Shown: positions 6,668-15,295 of the stretch, piece after piece
Numbering within the stretch: position 1 is the first letter of the stretch
Layout: the number at the start of each line of letters is the position of its first letter
NCBI GenBank assembly: GCA_011375245.1
Contig: DRMA01000089.1
Coordinates: 1 to 19,499, forward strand
DNA length: 19,499 nucleotides
Direction: 5' to 3'
DNA from: Thiothrix sp.
GTDB taxonomy: Bacteria; Pseudomonadota; Gammaproteobacteria; Thiotrichales; Thiotrichaceae
Notes under the pieces: generated by a model
Databases searched by the model: none
What the model saw: only the letters and a program-made list of their open reading frames with translations
What the model was told of the DNA's origin: nothing
Position numbers and translations under genes: made by a program

Positions 6668-8242
6668 TCAAGCTGCTTTAGAAGGAGAAACAATCACTTC
6701 AATACCTGAACGCCCTAACTTTTGGGTTAATGTTGACAATACTTCTCGTTGGCGTTTATTAGCTCTTACGCGTTCAAGCCACTCAGCATCAAAGGAAATA
6801 TACTTCACTTGAAAGCGCTTAATAACCCTCATGCCTATCGCAGAAGGTATAAAGCCACTCAAACCAATACAGCCTCCCGTATTTTTAAGTGAATATAATA
6901 ACCCTGCTAATTGATGAATATTTTGCTTACAATACGCATAAGGCAGTAGAAAAACAATTTGCGACGCGTTCGTTGGCAACTGCTGCAATTGTACTGATAA
7001 CCAACGACTAAAACGTTTGTCTTGTAAATTAGCCACATTCAATTTCACAATATAACGTTCACCAGCCCTACCTTTTTTTCTCAATTCAGCAATTAATGAA
7101 GTGATCGTGACATAATCTTGAAACATAGCCGTATTCATACCATAAACATTTTTTAGTTGAATCCGCACAGGATTAACACGCTTTGGGTTTAATGGCATAT
7201 TAACAAAATAGTGGTTAATAGCTCCTAAGCTAGCCTCTTTCAACGGCTGTATATCAAGTTTATTAAGCTGATTTTCTTGTGCAAACGCAATCAACTGCTT
7301 AAGACTAAGCTTCTCTTTTAATACACCAACCTCACCTTTTTTTGCTCTATTTATATTCATCGTATGGGTACGCAATATAGGTCTTGGCGTTACAGAAGCC
7401 CCATTAATGACCTTAGCAAATGATTCAGGTGTTCTTGCTTTAATTGACGCGGGTGTTTGAACGCATAGATCATTTTTCTCTACCCCCAATTGATGCACCC
7501 AAATTTGCAAGCATTTTGTATTATTAATAACAGCAGATGCAACCCGAACTCCCGCACGGAATGCTTGTTTATCAATGGTTTGCATCGTCACTAATAACGT
7601 TTGTTGGGTATCCAAATAGTTTTTTTGCTTATTCACAAAACGACTAAACACTGATTGATTGACCACAGGAAGCAACTCATTGATTGCCGTCCCCATCAGT
7701 TCTGCGACAGAATGAAAACCAAATAATGCCAAATAAGCAGAATTCGCATGAATATGTGCATCTTGGTAAACATAAGCAATAGGCTCATAGGTAGAATCAA
7801 CCAACCAACGATTGCGCCGATCAACAATTGACAATAAATGCTTACACTCTCTTAGGTCTTTTTTTATTTGTGCATAGTGTAATAAGTTACTAAGAACAAG
7901 GTTAGAAACACTTGCCGAATTTAAAGACAAATCACACGATTCAACACCCAACATATCCTGTGTGATCGGCTGATTTTTCGCAGTAAGAAATACCAAAATA
8001 GTATCAGGCGAATATCGTCGCAAAAGCTTAGCAACCTTTTCAAAAGAAGGTGAAGTACTTGTTTTAGCTATAAATAACAAACCAATTTGATGTTTAACAA
8101 TCCTAGCTTTTAATAAATGTAAGATCCCATCAATCACCTCAACGAAGCTTTGATCTTTATGGCGTCTAAGCGCCCTACTTAATTCAGCAGTCAATACAGC
8201 AGATTGATTTATTATTAGACAATGGATTTTATTATTTTTCAT
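6668..8242 (-). CDS. FimX-like protein: pseudo-receiver, PAS and degenerate EAL domains
   Basis: A 524-residue cytoplasmic protein, no signal peptide or membrane span. Residues 1-125 look like a receiver fold, but the acidic pair is replaced by Asn12-Gln13 (CLIINQS) and the phospho-acceptor strand reads LLFIAK with no Asp, so it should not be phosphorylated. Residues about 137-250 resemble a PAS domain (YEPIAYVYQDAHIHANSAYL). Residues about 255-310 are a low-complexity linker. The C-terminal part (about 310-520) follows the order of an EAL domain: KLNVANL, then helix-rich segments, then ISFDAEWL and a closing IEVIVSP. It lacks the Glu-x-Leu, the DDFG metal site (GLSGF instead) and other catalytic acids, so it is predicted not to cleave c-di-GMP. 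Unlike Pseudomonas FimX, no GGDEF domain is seen. A role in c-di-GMP sensing or type IV pili is inference. Confidence 0.55.
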   Translation of the reverse strand: MKNNKIHCLIINQSAVLTAELSRALRRHKDQSFVEVIDGILHLLKARIVKHQIGLLFIAKTSTSPSFEKVAKLLRRYSPDTILVFLTAKNQPITQDMLGVESCDLSLNSASVSNLVLSNLLHYAQIKKDLRECKHLLSIVDRRNRWLVDSTYEPIAYVYQDAHIHANSAYLALFGFHSVAELMGTAINELLPVVNQSVFSRFVNKQKNYLDTQQTLLVTMQTIDKQAFRAGVRVASAVINNTKCLQIWVHQLGVEKNDLCVQTPASIKARTPESFAKVINGASVTPRPILRTHTMNINRAKKGEVGVLKEKLSLKQLIAFAQENQLNKLDIQPLKEASLGAINHYFVNMPLNPKRVNPVRIQLKNVYGMNTAMFQDYVTITSLIAELRKKGRAGERYIVKLNVANLQDKRFSRWLSVQLQQLPTNASQIVFLLPYAYCKQNIHQLAGLLYSLKNTGGCIGLSGFIPSAIGMRVIKRFQVKYISFDAEWLERVRANKRQREVLSTLTQKLGRSGIEVIVSPSKAA

Positions 8243-8260
8243 AAACTAAAGCTATCAAGA

Positions 8261-8272
8261 TTAAGATCTTAA
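8261..8272. promoter_or_regulatory. 12-bp perfect palindrome upstream of the FimX-like gene
   Basis: ttaagatcttaa is a perfect palindrome 18 bp before the ATG of the FimX-like gene. Its place in the 5' leader would suit a repressor site, but no factor is known and AT-rich palindromes also arise by chance. Confidence 0.2.
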
Positions 8273-8489
8273 GCAAGCGACTCACGGCTTTTTTCCGATA
8301 GTAGAGCGAGAACTTTGGATGGGTAGCAACAAACTATTTTTACGTTTTATCGAAAAGCAATTATCAATAAATAAAAACAAGCCAATGTGGGGAAATCTGT
8401 TGTTATGAGGTGAGTATTACTCGCCAAACGGCTAAACGATTGACAAAGAAATCTAATAAGTGAACACCTATGGACTAATACGTTAATGA

Positions 8490-8522
8490 AGCACTATCGT
8501 GCTACATTTTTTTTATTTTTTT
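8490..8522 (+). terminator. Intrinsic terminator with no gene upstream
   Basis: agcac (8490-8494) and gtgct (8499-8503) form a 5-bp stem with a 4-nt loop, followed by aca and then a T-rich run, ttttttttattttttt. This is a good intrinsic terminator for the plus strand, yet no plus-strand gene precedes it after tadA. It may end a small RNA or act in the leader of fusA2. Confidence 0.5.
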
Positions 8523-8703
8523 GCGTATTATTTCCAATGCAAACATATTATAAGGTAGAATGTTGCGTTTTTATTTTGACTGTGGCTTAAGCAACTATGC
8601 AGTGGCTCAATTAAGGTTTTCATTACCCTATTAAAAGCACTATCAACACATTACAAAATGAGCAAAAAATAAAACTTACCTATTATTAATTTAGAGTATA
8701 GAC

Positions 8704-10788
8704 ATGACTGACTTATCCCTTTACCGTAACATCGGTATATTCGCCCACGTTGATGCGGGGAAAACAACAACTACCGAGCGCATCCTGAAACTTACTGGTA
8801 AAATCCATAAGACAGGTGAAGTACATGATGGTGAAGCGACTACTGACTTTATGGAACAGGAGCGTGATCGGGGTATTACCATCCAATCGGCTGCTGTTTC
8901 CTGTTTTTGGAAAAACCATCGTCTCAATGTTATCGACACACCAGGACACGTTGACTTCACTATCGAAGTGTATCGTTCATTAAAAGTGCTTGATGGTGGT
9001 GTAGGTGTCTTTTGTGGTTCAGGGGGTGTAGAGCCTCAGTCAGAAACCAACTGGCGTTATGCAAATGACTCAGGTGTTTCACGCCTTATTTTTGTTAATA
9101 AACTAGATCGTATTGGTGCTGATTTCTACCGCGTCGTTGATCAAGTTGAAAATGTGTTAGGGGCAACCCCACTCGTCATGGTCTTGCCTATTGGCACAGA
9201 AGATGAATTTATTGGTGTTGTTGACTTACTCTCACGTAAAGCCTATGTCTGGAAAGATGAACAAGACACCATCAATTTTTCTGTTGAGGACGTACCTGCT
9301 GACATGGTGGACGACGTTGAAGAATGGCGTGCAAAACTGATTGAAACAGCCGTTGAGCAAGACGACGATGTGATGGAACAGTACCTTGAAGGCGAAGAAC
9401 CTTCAATAGAAGACATTAAACGTTGTATCCGCAAGGGCACGTTGCACCTCGACTTCTTCCCAACTTACTGTGGTTCAGCATTTAAAGATAAAGGCGTACA
9501 ACTTGTACTTGATGCGGTTGTAGACTACCTGCCAAGTCCTACTGAAGTTAAGCCTCAACCTGAGGTTAATGAAAAAGGTGAAGAAACGGGTGAATTTGCC
9601 ATTGTTGATCCAGACAAGCCATTACGTGCCTTGGCATTTAAAATCATGGATGACCGTTTTGGTGCATTAACTTTTATTCGTGTTTATTCGGGTCGCCTAG
9701 AAAAAGGCAGCAATATTTTAAATAGCTTCACGGGTAAAACGGAACGTGTAGGTCGTATTGTTGAAATGCAAGCAGATGATCGTGTTGAATTAGACTCCGC
9801 CCAAGCAGGCGATATCATCGCCATTGTTGGCATGAAAAATGTGCAAACGGGTCATACTTTATGTGACATTAAATCCCCTGCAACACTAGAACCCATGGTT
9901 TTCCCTGAGCCTGTTATTTCTATTGCGGTTACACCAAAAGATAAAGCCGCTTCTGAAAAAATGGGCATTGCCATTAATAAAATGGTAAAAGAGGATCCTT
10001 CTTTCCATGTTGAAACCGATGAAGAAAGCGGCGAAACCATTCTTAAAGGTATGGGTGAATTACATCTTGATATCAAAATAGATATTCTGAAGAAAACTCA
10101 CAATGTTGATGTAACCGTTGGTAAACCACAAGTGGCTTATCGCGAAACTATTACTCAAACCGTTGAAGATAGCTACACGCACAAAAAGCAATCGGGTGGT
10201 TCAGGACAATATGGCAAAATTGATTATCGTATTGAACCAGGTGAACCTGCATCAGGCTTCCAATTTGAATCAACAGTAACAGGGGGTAATGTACCTCGTG
10301 AATTCTGGGCAGCTATTGAAAAAGGCTTTAAATTAAGCATGGCAGAAGGCGTATTGGCAGGCTTCCCTTGTGAAGATATGAAGGTAACGCTACTTGATGG
10401 TGGCTTCCATGCCGTTGACTCCTCTGCTGTTGCCTTCGAGATTGCAGCACGAGCAGGTTATCGCCAAACAGTTCCTAAAGCATCACCACAAATTATGGAA
10501 CCAATTATGGCAGTGGATGTATTTACACCTGAAAACCATGTTGGTGATGTTATTGGCGACTTAAACCGTCGTCGAGGCATGATCAAATCACAAGAAGCAG
10601 GTGCAACAGGTGTGCGTATTAAAGCGAATGCACCCTTGAGTGAGATGTTTGGCTATATTGGCGACTTACGCACGATGACTTCAGGTCGCGGTCAGTTTTC
10701 AATGGAATTCTCACATTACCTTCCTTGTCCTAAAAACGTGTCAGATGACGTTATTAAAGAAGCAGCTGAGCGTAAGGCAAATAAATAA
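8704..10788 (+). CDS. fusA2: Elongation factor G, second paralogue (FusB/FusA2 type)
   Basis: A 694-residue translational GTPase. G-domain motifs are AHVDAGKT (14-21), RGITI (56-60), DTPGH (78-82) and NKLD (132-135), followed by domains II to V in the usual order. Lines such as ATTDFMEQERDRGITIQSAA, FCGSGGVEPQSETNWRYAND and the insertion near 285-300 match the second EF-G found in Pseudomonas, Shewanella and Vibrio, not the str-operon copy. It also lacks str-operon neighbours (rpsL, rpsG, tuf). By family knowledge it may act in ribosome recycling, slow growth or stress, but its exact role cannot be read here. It is monocistronic, with a long leader and a hairpin downstream. The start follows a modest TAGAG ribosome-binding site. 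Confidence 0.93.
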   Translation: MTDLSLYRNIGIFAHVDAGKTTTTERILKLTGKIHKTGEVHDGEATTDFMEQERDRGITIQSAAVSCFWKNHRLNVIDTPGHVDFTIEVYRSLKVLDGGVGVFCGSGGVEPQSETNWRYANDSGVSRLIFVNKLDRIGADFYRVVDQVENVLGATPLVMVLPIGTEDEFIGVVDLLSRKAYVWKDEQDTINFSVEDVPADMVDDVEEWRAKLIETAVEQDDDVMEQYLEGEEPSIEDIKRCIRKGTLHLDFFPTYCGSAFKDKGVQLVLDAVVDYLPSPTEVKPQPEVNEKGEETGEFAIVDPDKPLRALAFKIMDDRFGALTFIRVYSGRLEKGSNILNSFTGKTERVGRIVEMQADDRVELDSAQAGDIIAIVGMKNVQTGHTLCDIKSPATLEPMVFPEPVISIAVTPKDKAASEKMGIAINKMVKEDPSFHVETDEESGETILKGMGELHLDIKIDILKKTHNVDVTVGKPQVAYRETITQTVEDSYTHKKQSGGSGQYGKIDYRIEPGEPASGFQFESTVTGGNVPREFWAAIEKGFKLSMAEGVLAGFPCEDMKVTLLDGGFHAVDSSAVAFEIAARAGYRQTVPKASPQIMEPIMAVDVFTPENHVGDVIGDLNRRRGMIKSQEAGATGVRIKANAPLSEMFGYIGDLRTMTSGRGQFSMEFSHYLPCPKNVSDDVIKEAAERKANK

Positions 10789-10836
10789 TATTACAGTTAA
10801 TGTAAGACGTTAGTACTCTAAACTAACGCTAGTAAG

Positions 10837-10890
10837 TGCCACAGTAGATCAAGAGTTTTTCGCTGAAGTCTTCTGTGGCATTATTTTATC
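10837..10890 (+). terminator. Probable terminator of fusA2
   Basis: tgccacagtaga (10837-10848) pairs with tcttctgtggca (10869-10880) with one mismatch, and ttattttatc follows. A smaller hairpin around gttagt/actaac precedes it. The 20-nt loop is long for an intrinsic terminator, hence moderate confidence. Confidence 0.5.
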
Positions 10891-10933
10891 TGCTATAAAA
10901 GAACTATTTATACTTTTTATACAGGGCAAACCA

Positions 10934-12040
10934 ATGACATCACGCATCACACGCATCACATTCATGGCGAGTAGTTTGATTATTGCTAGTTTTCTAACAG
11001 CCTGTGGCGACAAAAAACCAACATCAACCACTGATACTATAACGCCTACACCGTCTGTTGAAATATCAACACCAAAAACTACAGCTGAAACTAAAGCAAT
11101 AACAGAGGCAGTAACAGAAGAAAGCACGACCCATACAGTAGCTAATACAATAGATACATCCGATATTTTTAGTGGCTATGCAACACAAAAAATAGCTGAT
11201 CACACCTATGTTATTCATGGGCCGACAGAAATACCAAATCCTAAAAACAAAGGCTTTATGAATAACCCAGGGTTTATTATTACTGATAAGTCCGTTATCG
11301 TTATTGATCCAGGTTCAAGCCGACAAATAGGTCAAGCCCTACTAGCACGTATTAAAGAAGTGACAAGCAACCCTATTACTCATGTTTTTGCGACTCATGT
11401 ACATGGCGACCATTGGCTTGGTAACCATGCGATTAAAAATGCTTATCCTAAAGCAGCATTCTACGCACACCCAAACATGATCGAAAAAGCCAATAATGGT
11501 GAAGCTGACATGTGGATTAAAAATATGCATGCTTTAACAGAAGGTGCAACAGAAGGCACAAAAGCAATTATCCCTAACCAAGAAAGTACGCATGAAAGCA
11601 GCAAAACCGTTGACAACATGACGATCAAAACACACTTTATTGAAAAAGCACATTCCAATACCGATATTATGTTGGAGATCGTCGAAGATAAGGTTTTATT
11701 CACGGGGGATAATATTACTTATACACGCCTACCACGCATGAGGGATGGTACATTTAAAGGCAACATAGCTGCCGCTGATTATGCGCTTACACTGAATATT
11801 AAGCATGTTGTCCCAGGACATGGGCCATCAGGTGGCAAAGAAATATTACAATCTTATAGAAATTATCTTTCCACAGTTTATGAAAACACCAAAATACTAA
11901 TGGAAGAGGATTTAGAGCCGTTTGAGATGAAAGCACAAATAGTCAAAAAATTAGCAAACTATAAAGACTGGTCAGGATTTGAAGAACAAATTGGCAAGCA
12001 TATTGGTCTTGCTGCACTTGAAATTGAAGCAGATTTTTGA
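10934..12040 (+). CDS. Lipoprotein metallo-beta-lactamase-fold hydrolase (SoxH-like)
   Basis: A 368-residue exported zinc hydrolase. The signal sequence ends in the lipobox LTAC with Cys24; Gly25 at +2 favours outer-membrane sorting. Residues about 27-75 form a Thr/Pro/Glu/Ala-rich tether with no predicted structure. The metallo-beta-lactamase fold follows, with HVHGDH giving His155, His157, Asp159 and His160, then His240 (KAHSNTD), Asp259 (FTGDN) and His296 (VPGHG): a complete two-metal site. The segment NPGFIITDKSVIVIDPGSS is typical of the SoxH/quinoprotein-relay hydrolase group, whose substrates are poorly known; a thiol or sulfur compound is a guess. True beta-lactamase activity is not implied. 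An AGGG ribosome-binding site precedes the ATG. It converges on prc. Confidence 0.85.
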   Translation: MTSRITRITFMASSLIIASFLTACGDKKPTSTTDTITPTPSVEISTPKTTAETKAITEAVTEESTTHTVANTIDTSDIFSGYATQKIADHTYVIHGPTEIPNPKNKGFMNNPGFIITDKSVIVIDPGSSRQIGQALLARIKEVTSNPITHVFATHVHGDHWLGNHAIKNAYPKAAFYAHPNMIEKANNGEADMWIKNMHALTEGATEGTKAIIPNQESTHESSKTVDNMTIKTHFIEKAHSNTDIMLEIVEDKVLFTGDNITYTRLPRMRDGTFKGNIAAADYALTLNIKHVVPGHGPSGGKEILQSYRNYLSTVYENTKILMEEDLEPFEMKAQIVKKLANYKDWSGFEEQIGKHIGLAALEIEADF

Positions 12041-12052
12041 TACGTCAATAAA

Positions 12053-12115
12053 GTTAACAATCCAGTCCGCTAGGATTTAAACTGTAAGCTACTTTTGGCA
12101 TTTATAAGGGATGCC
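12053..12115 (+). repeat. Collapsed third copy of the MITE-like repeat
   Basis: The left part gttaacaatccag...ctagga and right part aaactgtaagctacttttgg match the two sides of the element at 220-370, but the middle of about 70 bp, including the second inverted arm, is missing. The left terminal repeat is also gone. The right end forms a small new hairpin, tttggcat (12094-12101) with atgccaaa (12111-12118). It lies 12 bp after the hydrolase stop codon, the same kind of 3' position as the intact copies. Confidence 0.6.
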
Positions 12116-12125
12116 AAATAATCAA

Positions 12126-12168
12126 CAAAAAAATAGGCTGGGATTGCATAAACGCCATCCCAGCCTAT
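12126..12168 (-). terminator. Intrinsic terminator of prc
   Basis: ataggctgggat (12133-12144) and atcccagcctat (12157-12168) form a perfect 12-bp stem with a 12-nt loop. On the minus strand the stem is followed by a run of seven T residues, so it is a textbook intrinsic terminator for prc, whose stop is 34 bp upstream. Confidence 0.85.
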
Positions 12169-12201
12169 AAGCACAATGGTTGGGGTACACCACCCCTAAT
12201 T

Positions 12202-14370
12202 CTACTTGTTCGCCTGTGTGATCTTTTGTGCTAGTAAGCGCGAAGAAAGTACACGTGCATCATCCAGAATATGCGCGGTCTCATTGATAAAGACATCAAC
12301 AGGTTTTTTATTTTTATTGAAGATATCATCATTACGTGCCTCACTGGCATCCTGTAACTCTTTAATGGTTTTATAAGTAGGTAAACCATTTGCAACTTGC
12401 AACTGATTTTCAATTTTTAATAATTCAGCATTAAACTGCTCACGTTTTGCTTTGCGCACCTTAAGGTTAAGAGAAAGCGTTTTTTCATTGCCTGCTTTAG
12501 TTAAAAGAGCCAAACGCCGAATTGTCGTTACATATTTTGGTGTGTTTTTAATCCGTTTATTGGAATTTTCTTTAAGAATTCCTATAACAGAACTAGGAAT
12601 TGCTTTAGGGTATGGTTGATAATCACTCTCAGCAATATGCTTCCATTCCAACGCATTTTTCAATGAACGCTCACCAAAGTCACCATCAATTTTTGGTAAA
12701 TCCCAAACAATATCAGGCACTACGCCCTTATGCTGCGTACTGTCACCATTAACACGGAAGAACTGTGCTGTTGTTACTTTAATTTGACCTAGAGCCTCCT
12801 CAAATTGACTTCGTGCATAAGCATCTAAAGGTAAGATCGTTTGTACTGTTCCTTTACCAAAGGTTGTTTCACCAACAATCAAACCTCTTTTATAGTCCTT
12901 AATAGCACCCGCAAAAATCTCTGATGCAGAAGCACTACCAGAATTGACCATCACGGCTAATGGTCCATCATAAATAACACCTTTGTCTTTATCTTTCTGC
13001 GTATTAATACGCTGATTAAGATCTTTTACTTGTACCACAGGGCCTTTATCAATAAATAATCCTGTTAAACTAATCACTTCTGATAAAGAACCGCCACCAT
13101 TACCCCGTAAATCAATGATTAATTCATCAATACCCTCTTTTTTCAGCGCAACGATTAGTTTTTTAACATCACGGGTTGTGCTACGGTAATCAGTTACACC
13201 CTTTGCACGTGCATCAAAATCAATATAGAAGGAAGGTAACGAGATAACCCCTACTTTTGCTTTGCCTTTTAAACCATCAACTTCAATAATGCGTTTACTT
13301 GCTGCTTGATGCTCCAATTTTATCTTATCGCGTACAATGGCAATACGTTCCGCTTTACCACTCAAACCTGTTGCAACAGGCAATACAGAAAGCACCACTG
13401 TACTACCCTTTTTACCACGGATTAATCCCACTACATCAGATAACCTCCATCCAATCACGTCCTCAATAGGTTTTTCACCTTGACCAACACCAATAATGCG
13501 ATCACCTGCTTTTAATTTATGAGTACGATCCGCAGGACCACCTGGAACAACACTAACAATCTTAGTGTGTTCATTATCTGTTCTCAACACAGCACCGATA
13601 CCATCTAGCGATAGCCGCATTTGTATATTAAATTCTTCTGAAGCACGTGGGGAGAAATACGAAGTGTGTGGTTCGAGCGTACTTGCATATGCATTGGCAA
13701 TCATTTGGAAAATTTCATTACTGGTAATCTGCTCTGTGCGTTTATTAATATTCGCATAGCGTTGCCGCAATGATTTTTTTATTTCTGCCTCTGTTTTTGT
13801 TTTATCAGCAAGCTGTTGATTAATTAGGTCATTTTTAATGCGCTTGCGCCATATATCATCAAGCTCAGCCTTATTTTTAGCCCATGGTTCCTTACTATGA
13901 TCCAGTAAAAATTCTTCTTCAAGAGTAAAATCAAAAGGCTCAGCTAAACGCTTTATCGCAAATTCAGAGCGTTCCTTAACACGTTGTTGATAGGTTGTAA
14001 AAATAGCTAATGCAGGAGCTGTATTCCCTGCTCTTATATAATCATCAATCTTATCTCGATGTTGATTAAACGCATCAATATCAGTTTGTAGTAAATAAAG
14101 ATGACCTGGATCTAGTTCATCAATGAAGCTATCAAGAATCTTTCCTGAAAAAGCATCATCCAATTTATATTTTTTATAATGATACTGCTTTAACAAGCTA
14201 TTAATAACTTGTAATTCATATGAATGTCGTTTGGTAAGTTTATGCCCATTACTTGTATCGGCGGGATTTTCTATGACCATCGTATTGTGTGTCTTTCCAT
14301 AACAACTAGAAAGGCTAATAAATGTCAAAAAAGCGCCGACTATAAAAATGCGGTTATGTTGTTTTCTCAT
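12202..14370 (-). CDS. prc: Tail-specific carboxy-terminal protease Prc/Tsp, predicted lipoprotein
   Basis: A 722-residue periplasmic S41 serine protease that degrades proteins from apolar C termini and, in E. coli, controls peptidoglycan hydrolases. The order is signal sequence, N-terminal helical domain (about 45-240, PF17804-like), PDZ domain (about 250-330, LDGIGAVLRTDNEHTKIVSV) and the S41 core. The catalytic pair is Ser481 in SGSASASEIF and Lys506 in FGKGTVQ, with the family 25-residue spacing. The C-terminal DUF3340-type region (about 570-720) is complete, and overall length is close to E. coli Prc. The signal ends in ISLSSC, a plausible lipobox with Cys23, whereas E. coli Prc is a soluble periplasmic protein. 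It is monocistronic, with a clear terminator. The ribosome-binding site is poor. Confidence 0.95.
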   Translation of the reverse strand: MRKQHNRIFIVGAFLTFISLSSCYGKTHNTMVIENPADTSNGHKLTKRHSYELQVINSLLKQYHYKKYKLDDAFSGKILDSFIDELDPGHLYLLQTDIDAFNQHRDKIDDYIRAGNTAPALAIFTTYQQRVKERSEFAIKRLAEPFDFTLEEEFLLDHSKEPWAKNKAELDDIWRKRIKNDLINQQLADKTKTEAEIKKSLRQRYANINKRTEQITSNEIFQMIANAYASTLEPHTSYFSPRASEEFNIQMRLSLDGIGAVLRTDNEHTKIVSVVPGGPADRTHKLKAGDRIIGVGQGEKPIEDVIGWRLSDVVGLIRGKKGSTVVLSVLPVATGLSGKAERIAIVRDKIKLEHQAASKRIIEVDGLKGKAKVGVISLPSFYIDFDARAKGVTDYRSTTRDVKKLIVALKKEGIDELIIDLRGNGGGSLSEVISLTGLFIDKGPVVQVKDLNQRINTQKDKDKGVIYDGPLAVMVNSGSASASEIFAGAIKDYKRGLIVGETTFGKGTVQTILPLDAYARSQFEEALGQIKVTTAQFFRVNGDSTQHKGVVPDIVWDLPKIDGDFGERSLKNALEWKHIAESDYQPYPKAIPSSVIGILKENSNKRIKNTPKYVTTIRRLALLTKAGNEKTLSLNLKVRKAKREQFNAELLKIENQLQVANGLPTYKTIKELQDASEARNDDIFNKNKKPVDVFINETAHILDDARVLSSRLLAQKITQANK

Positions 14371-14723
14371 TCTATCTATATATCTTGTGATTTATTTTTG
14401 GGATCCTTTAACAATCTAATAACCCAACAGTACTAACCCAATAGAACCAAGGCATTAATCTAGGACATCTACACGGTTTATTTTCTTCAAATCAACATCA
14501 GGAGGACAAGTATAGCAACTTAAATGATCCGAAGATTGAAATTTTTAGACAAATAAAACCGAGTTTTTACGTAAGAATTGACTAATAGCGGTCAATTAAG
14601 CCCTTACAAAAATAGCGTTCAGGTGAGCATTATAACACCTCTTTTAACATTTTTAGCGTTCACTATATGATTGAACAAAGCACCTCAATGGGTTTTTTCA
14701 TTAGCCAACAAATTGATAATCTG

Positions 14724-15035
14724 TTAGTTTTTTGTTACTAGAGCAACACTAGAAGAAGAAATATCTTTTTCACCTTGCACACAATTTTCAGGGGCTGTTG
14801 TATTATAAATAACATTCATATTCACATCATGCTTCAATAATACGCCAATCATGCTAGTTTGTTCATGTTTTATTACAATGATAAGCGGGTAAGGCGCGTC
14901 ATAAACATCCGTATTAATTATGAACAACACTTCGCTAACATTGGTCAATAAAAATTAATACATAATCAGCGCCGTATCAGCAACTATTTGCTATTAAAAA
15001 GCATTAACATTAATACTACCCATGCTTGTTTTAGC
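14724..15035 (-). pseudogene. Decayed ankyrin-repeat-like gene fragment
   Basis: In one minus-strand frame, the translation reads ...SINVNAF, two stops, then QIVADTALIMY, a stop, then FLLTNVSEVLFIINTD and YPLIIVIKHEQTSMIGVLLK followed by HDVNMN. The spacing and residues fit ankyrin repeats: an N-x-N at the turn, TALI at the TPLH position, and PLIIVIK...MIGVLLKHDVNMN like a full repeat. Three in-frame stops break it. The longest open piece (14724-14948) would need a TTG start and has no good ribosome-binding site. The match is by eye and short, so a chance resemblance is possible. Confidence 0.35.
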
Positions 15036-15110
15036 GAAATATCAAAATTAGCTATGATTTTATGTAAGATTCCTATCTATCAAACAAGTTCACTATAGTT
15101 TTTCATCTAA

Positions 15111-15159
15111 ATAATTTCTTAGAGAAGCGAGTATTACGTTACTCTTTACCCAATAAGTG
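15111..15159 (+). repeat. Diverged short repeat, related to 19250-19294
   Basis: ataat, agaga(a/g)gcgagt, a (c/t)ac and ctct, and finally taagtg occur in the same order in this stretch and at 19250-19294, with a 3-4 bp length difference. It may be a third, decayed palindromic repeat family. Similarity is partial. Confidence 0.3.
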
Positions 15160-15295
15160 TTTAAATGTAGAAACATTCAAAAAATTAAAAAATGAGACCA
15201 GTCATCTGCTGATTAACTTTACATCAAGGTTGCACGTTGTCTAATCCGCACATACTAAAAAGCTAACAATAAAAAACGACAATTCTTCAATTCTG

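Larger units (their letters stand above)
8243..8703. other. 461-bp intergenic region between divergent genes
   Basis: This gap separates the FimX-like gene (minus) and fusA2 (plus) and has no convincing open reading frame. It holds the palindrome at 8261-8272, a short hairpin ggtgagt/actcgcc at 8409-8425, a terminator-like hairpin with a T-rich tail at 8490-8522, and an AT-rich stretch that must contain the fusA2 promoter. No single strong promoter could be assigned. Confidence 0.5.

Noticed and set aside
6387..6812. Plus-strand 141-aa open frame
   Set aside because: It runs antisense to the 5' end of hom and the 3' end of the FimX-like gene and shows no recognisable protein features.
8713..8960. 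Minus-strand frames inside fusA2
   Set aside because: They are shadows of the strongly conserved EF-G coding frame, with no start signals or recognisable content.
14586..14662. Iteron-like TAGCG(T/G)TCA words
   Set aside because: Only three copies with uneven spacing; no DnaA box cluster or replication gene, so not a replication origin.
14724..14948. Intact 74-aa gene
   Set aside because: It needs a TTG start without a good ribosome-binding site, and ankyrin-like residues continue upstream through stops in the same frame, so it is better read as a gene remnant.
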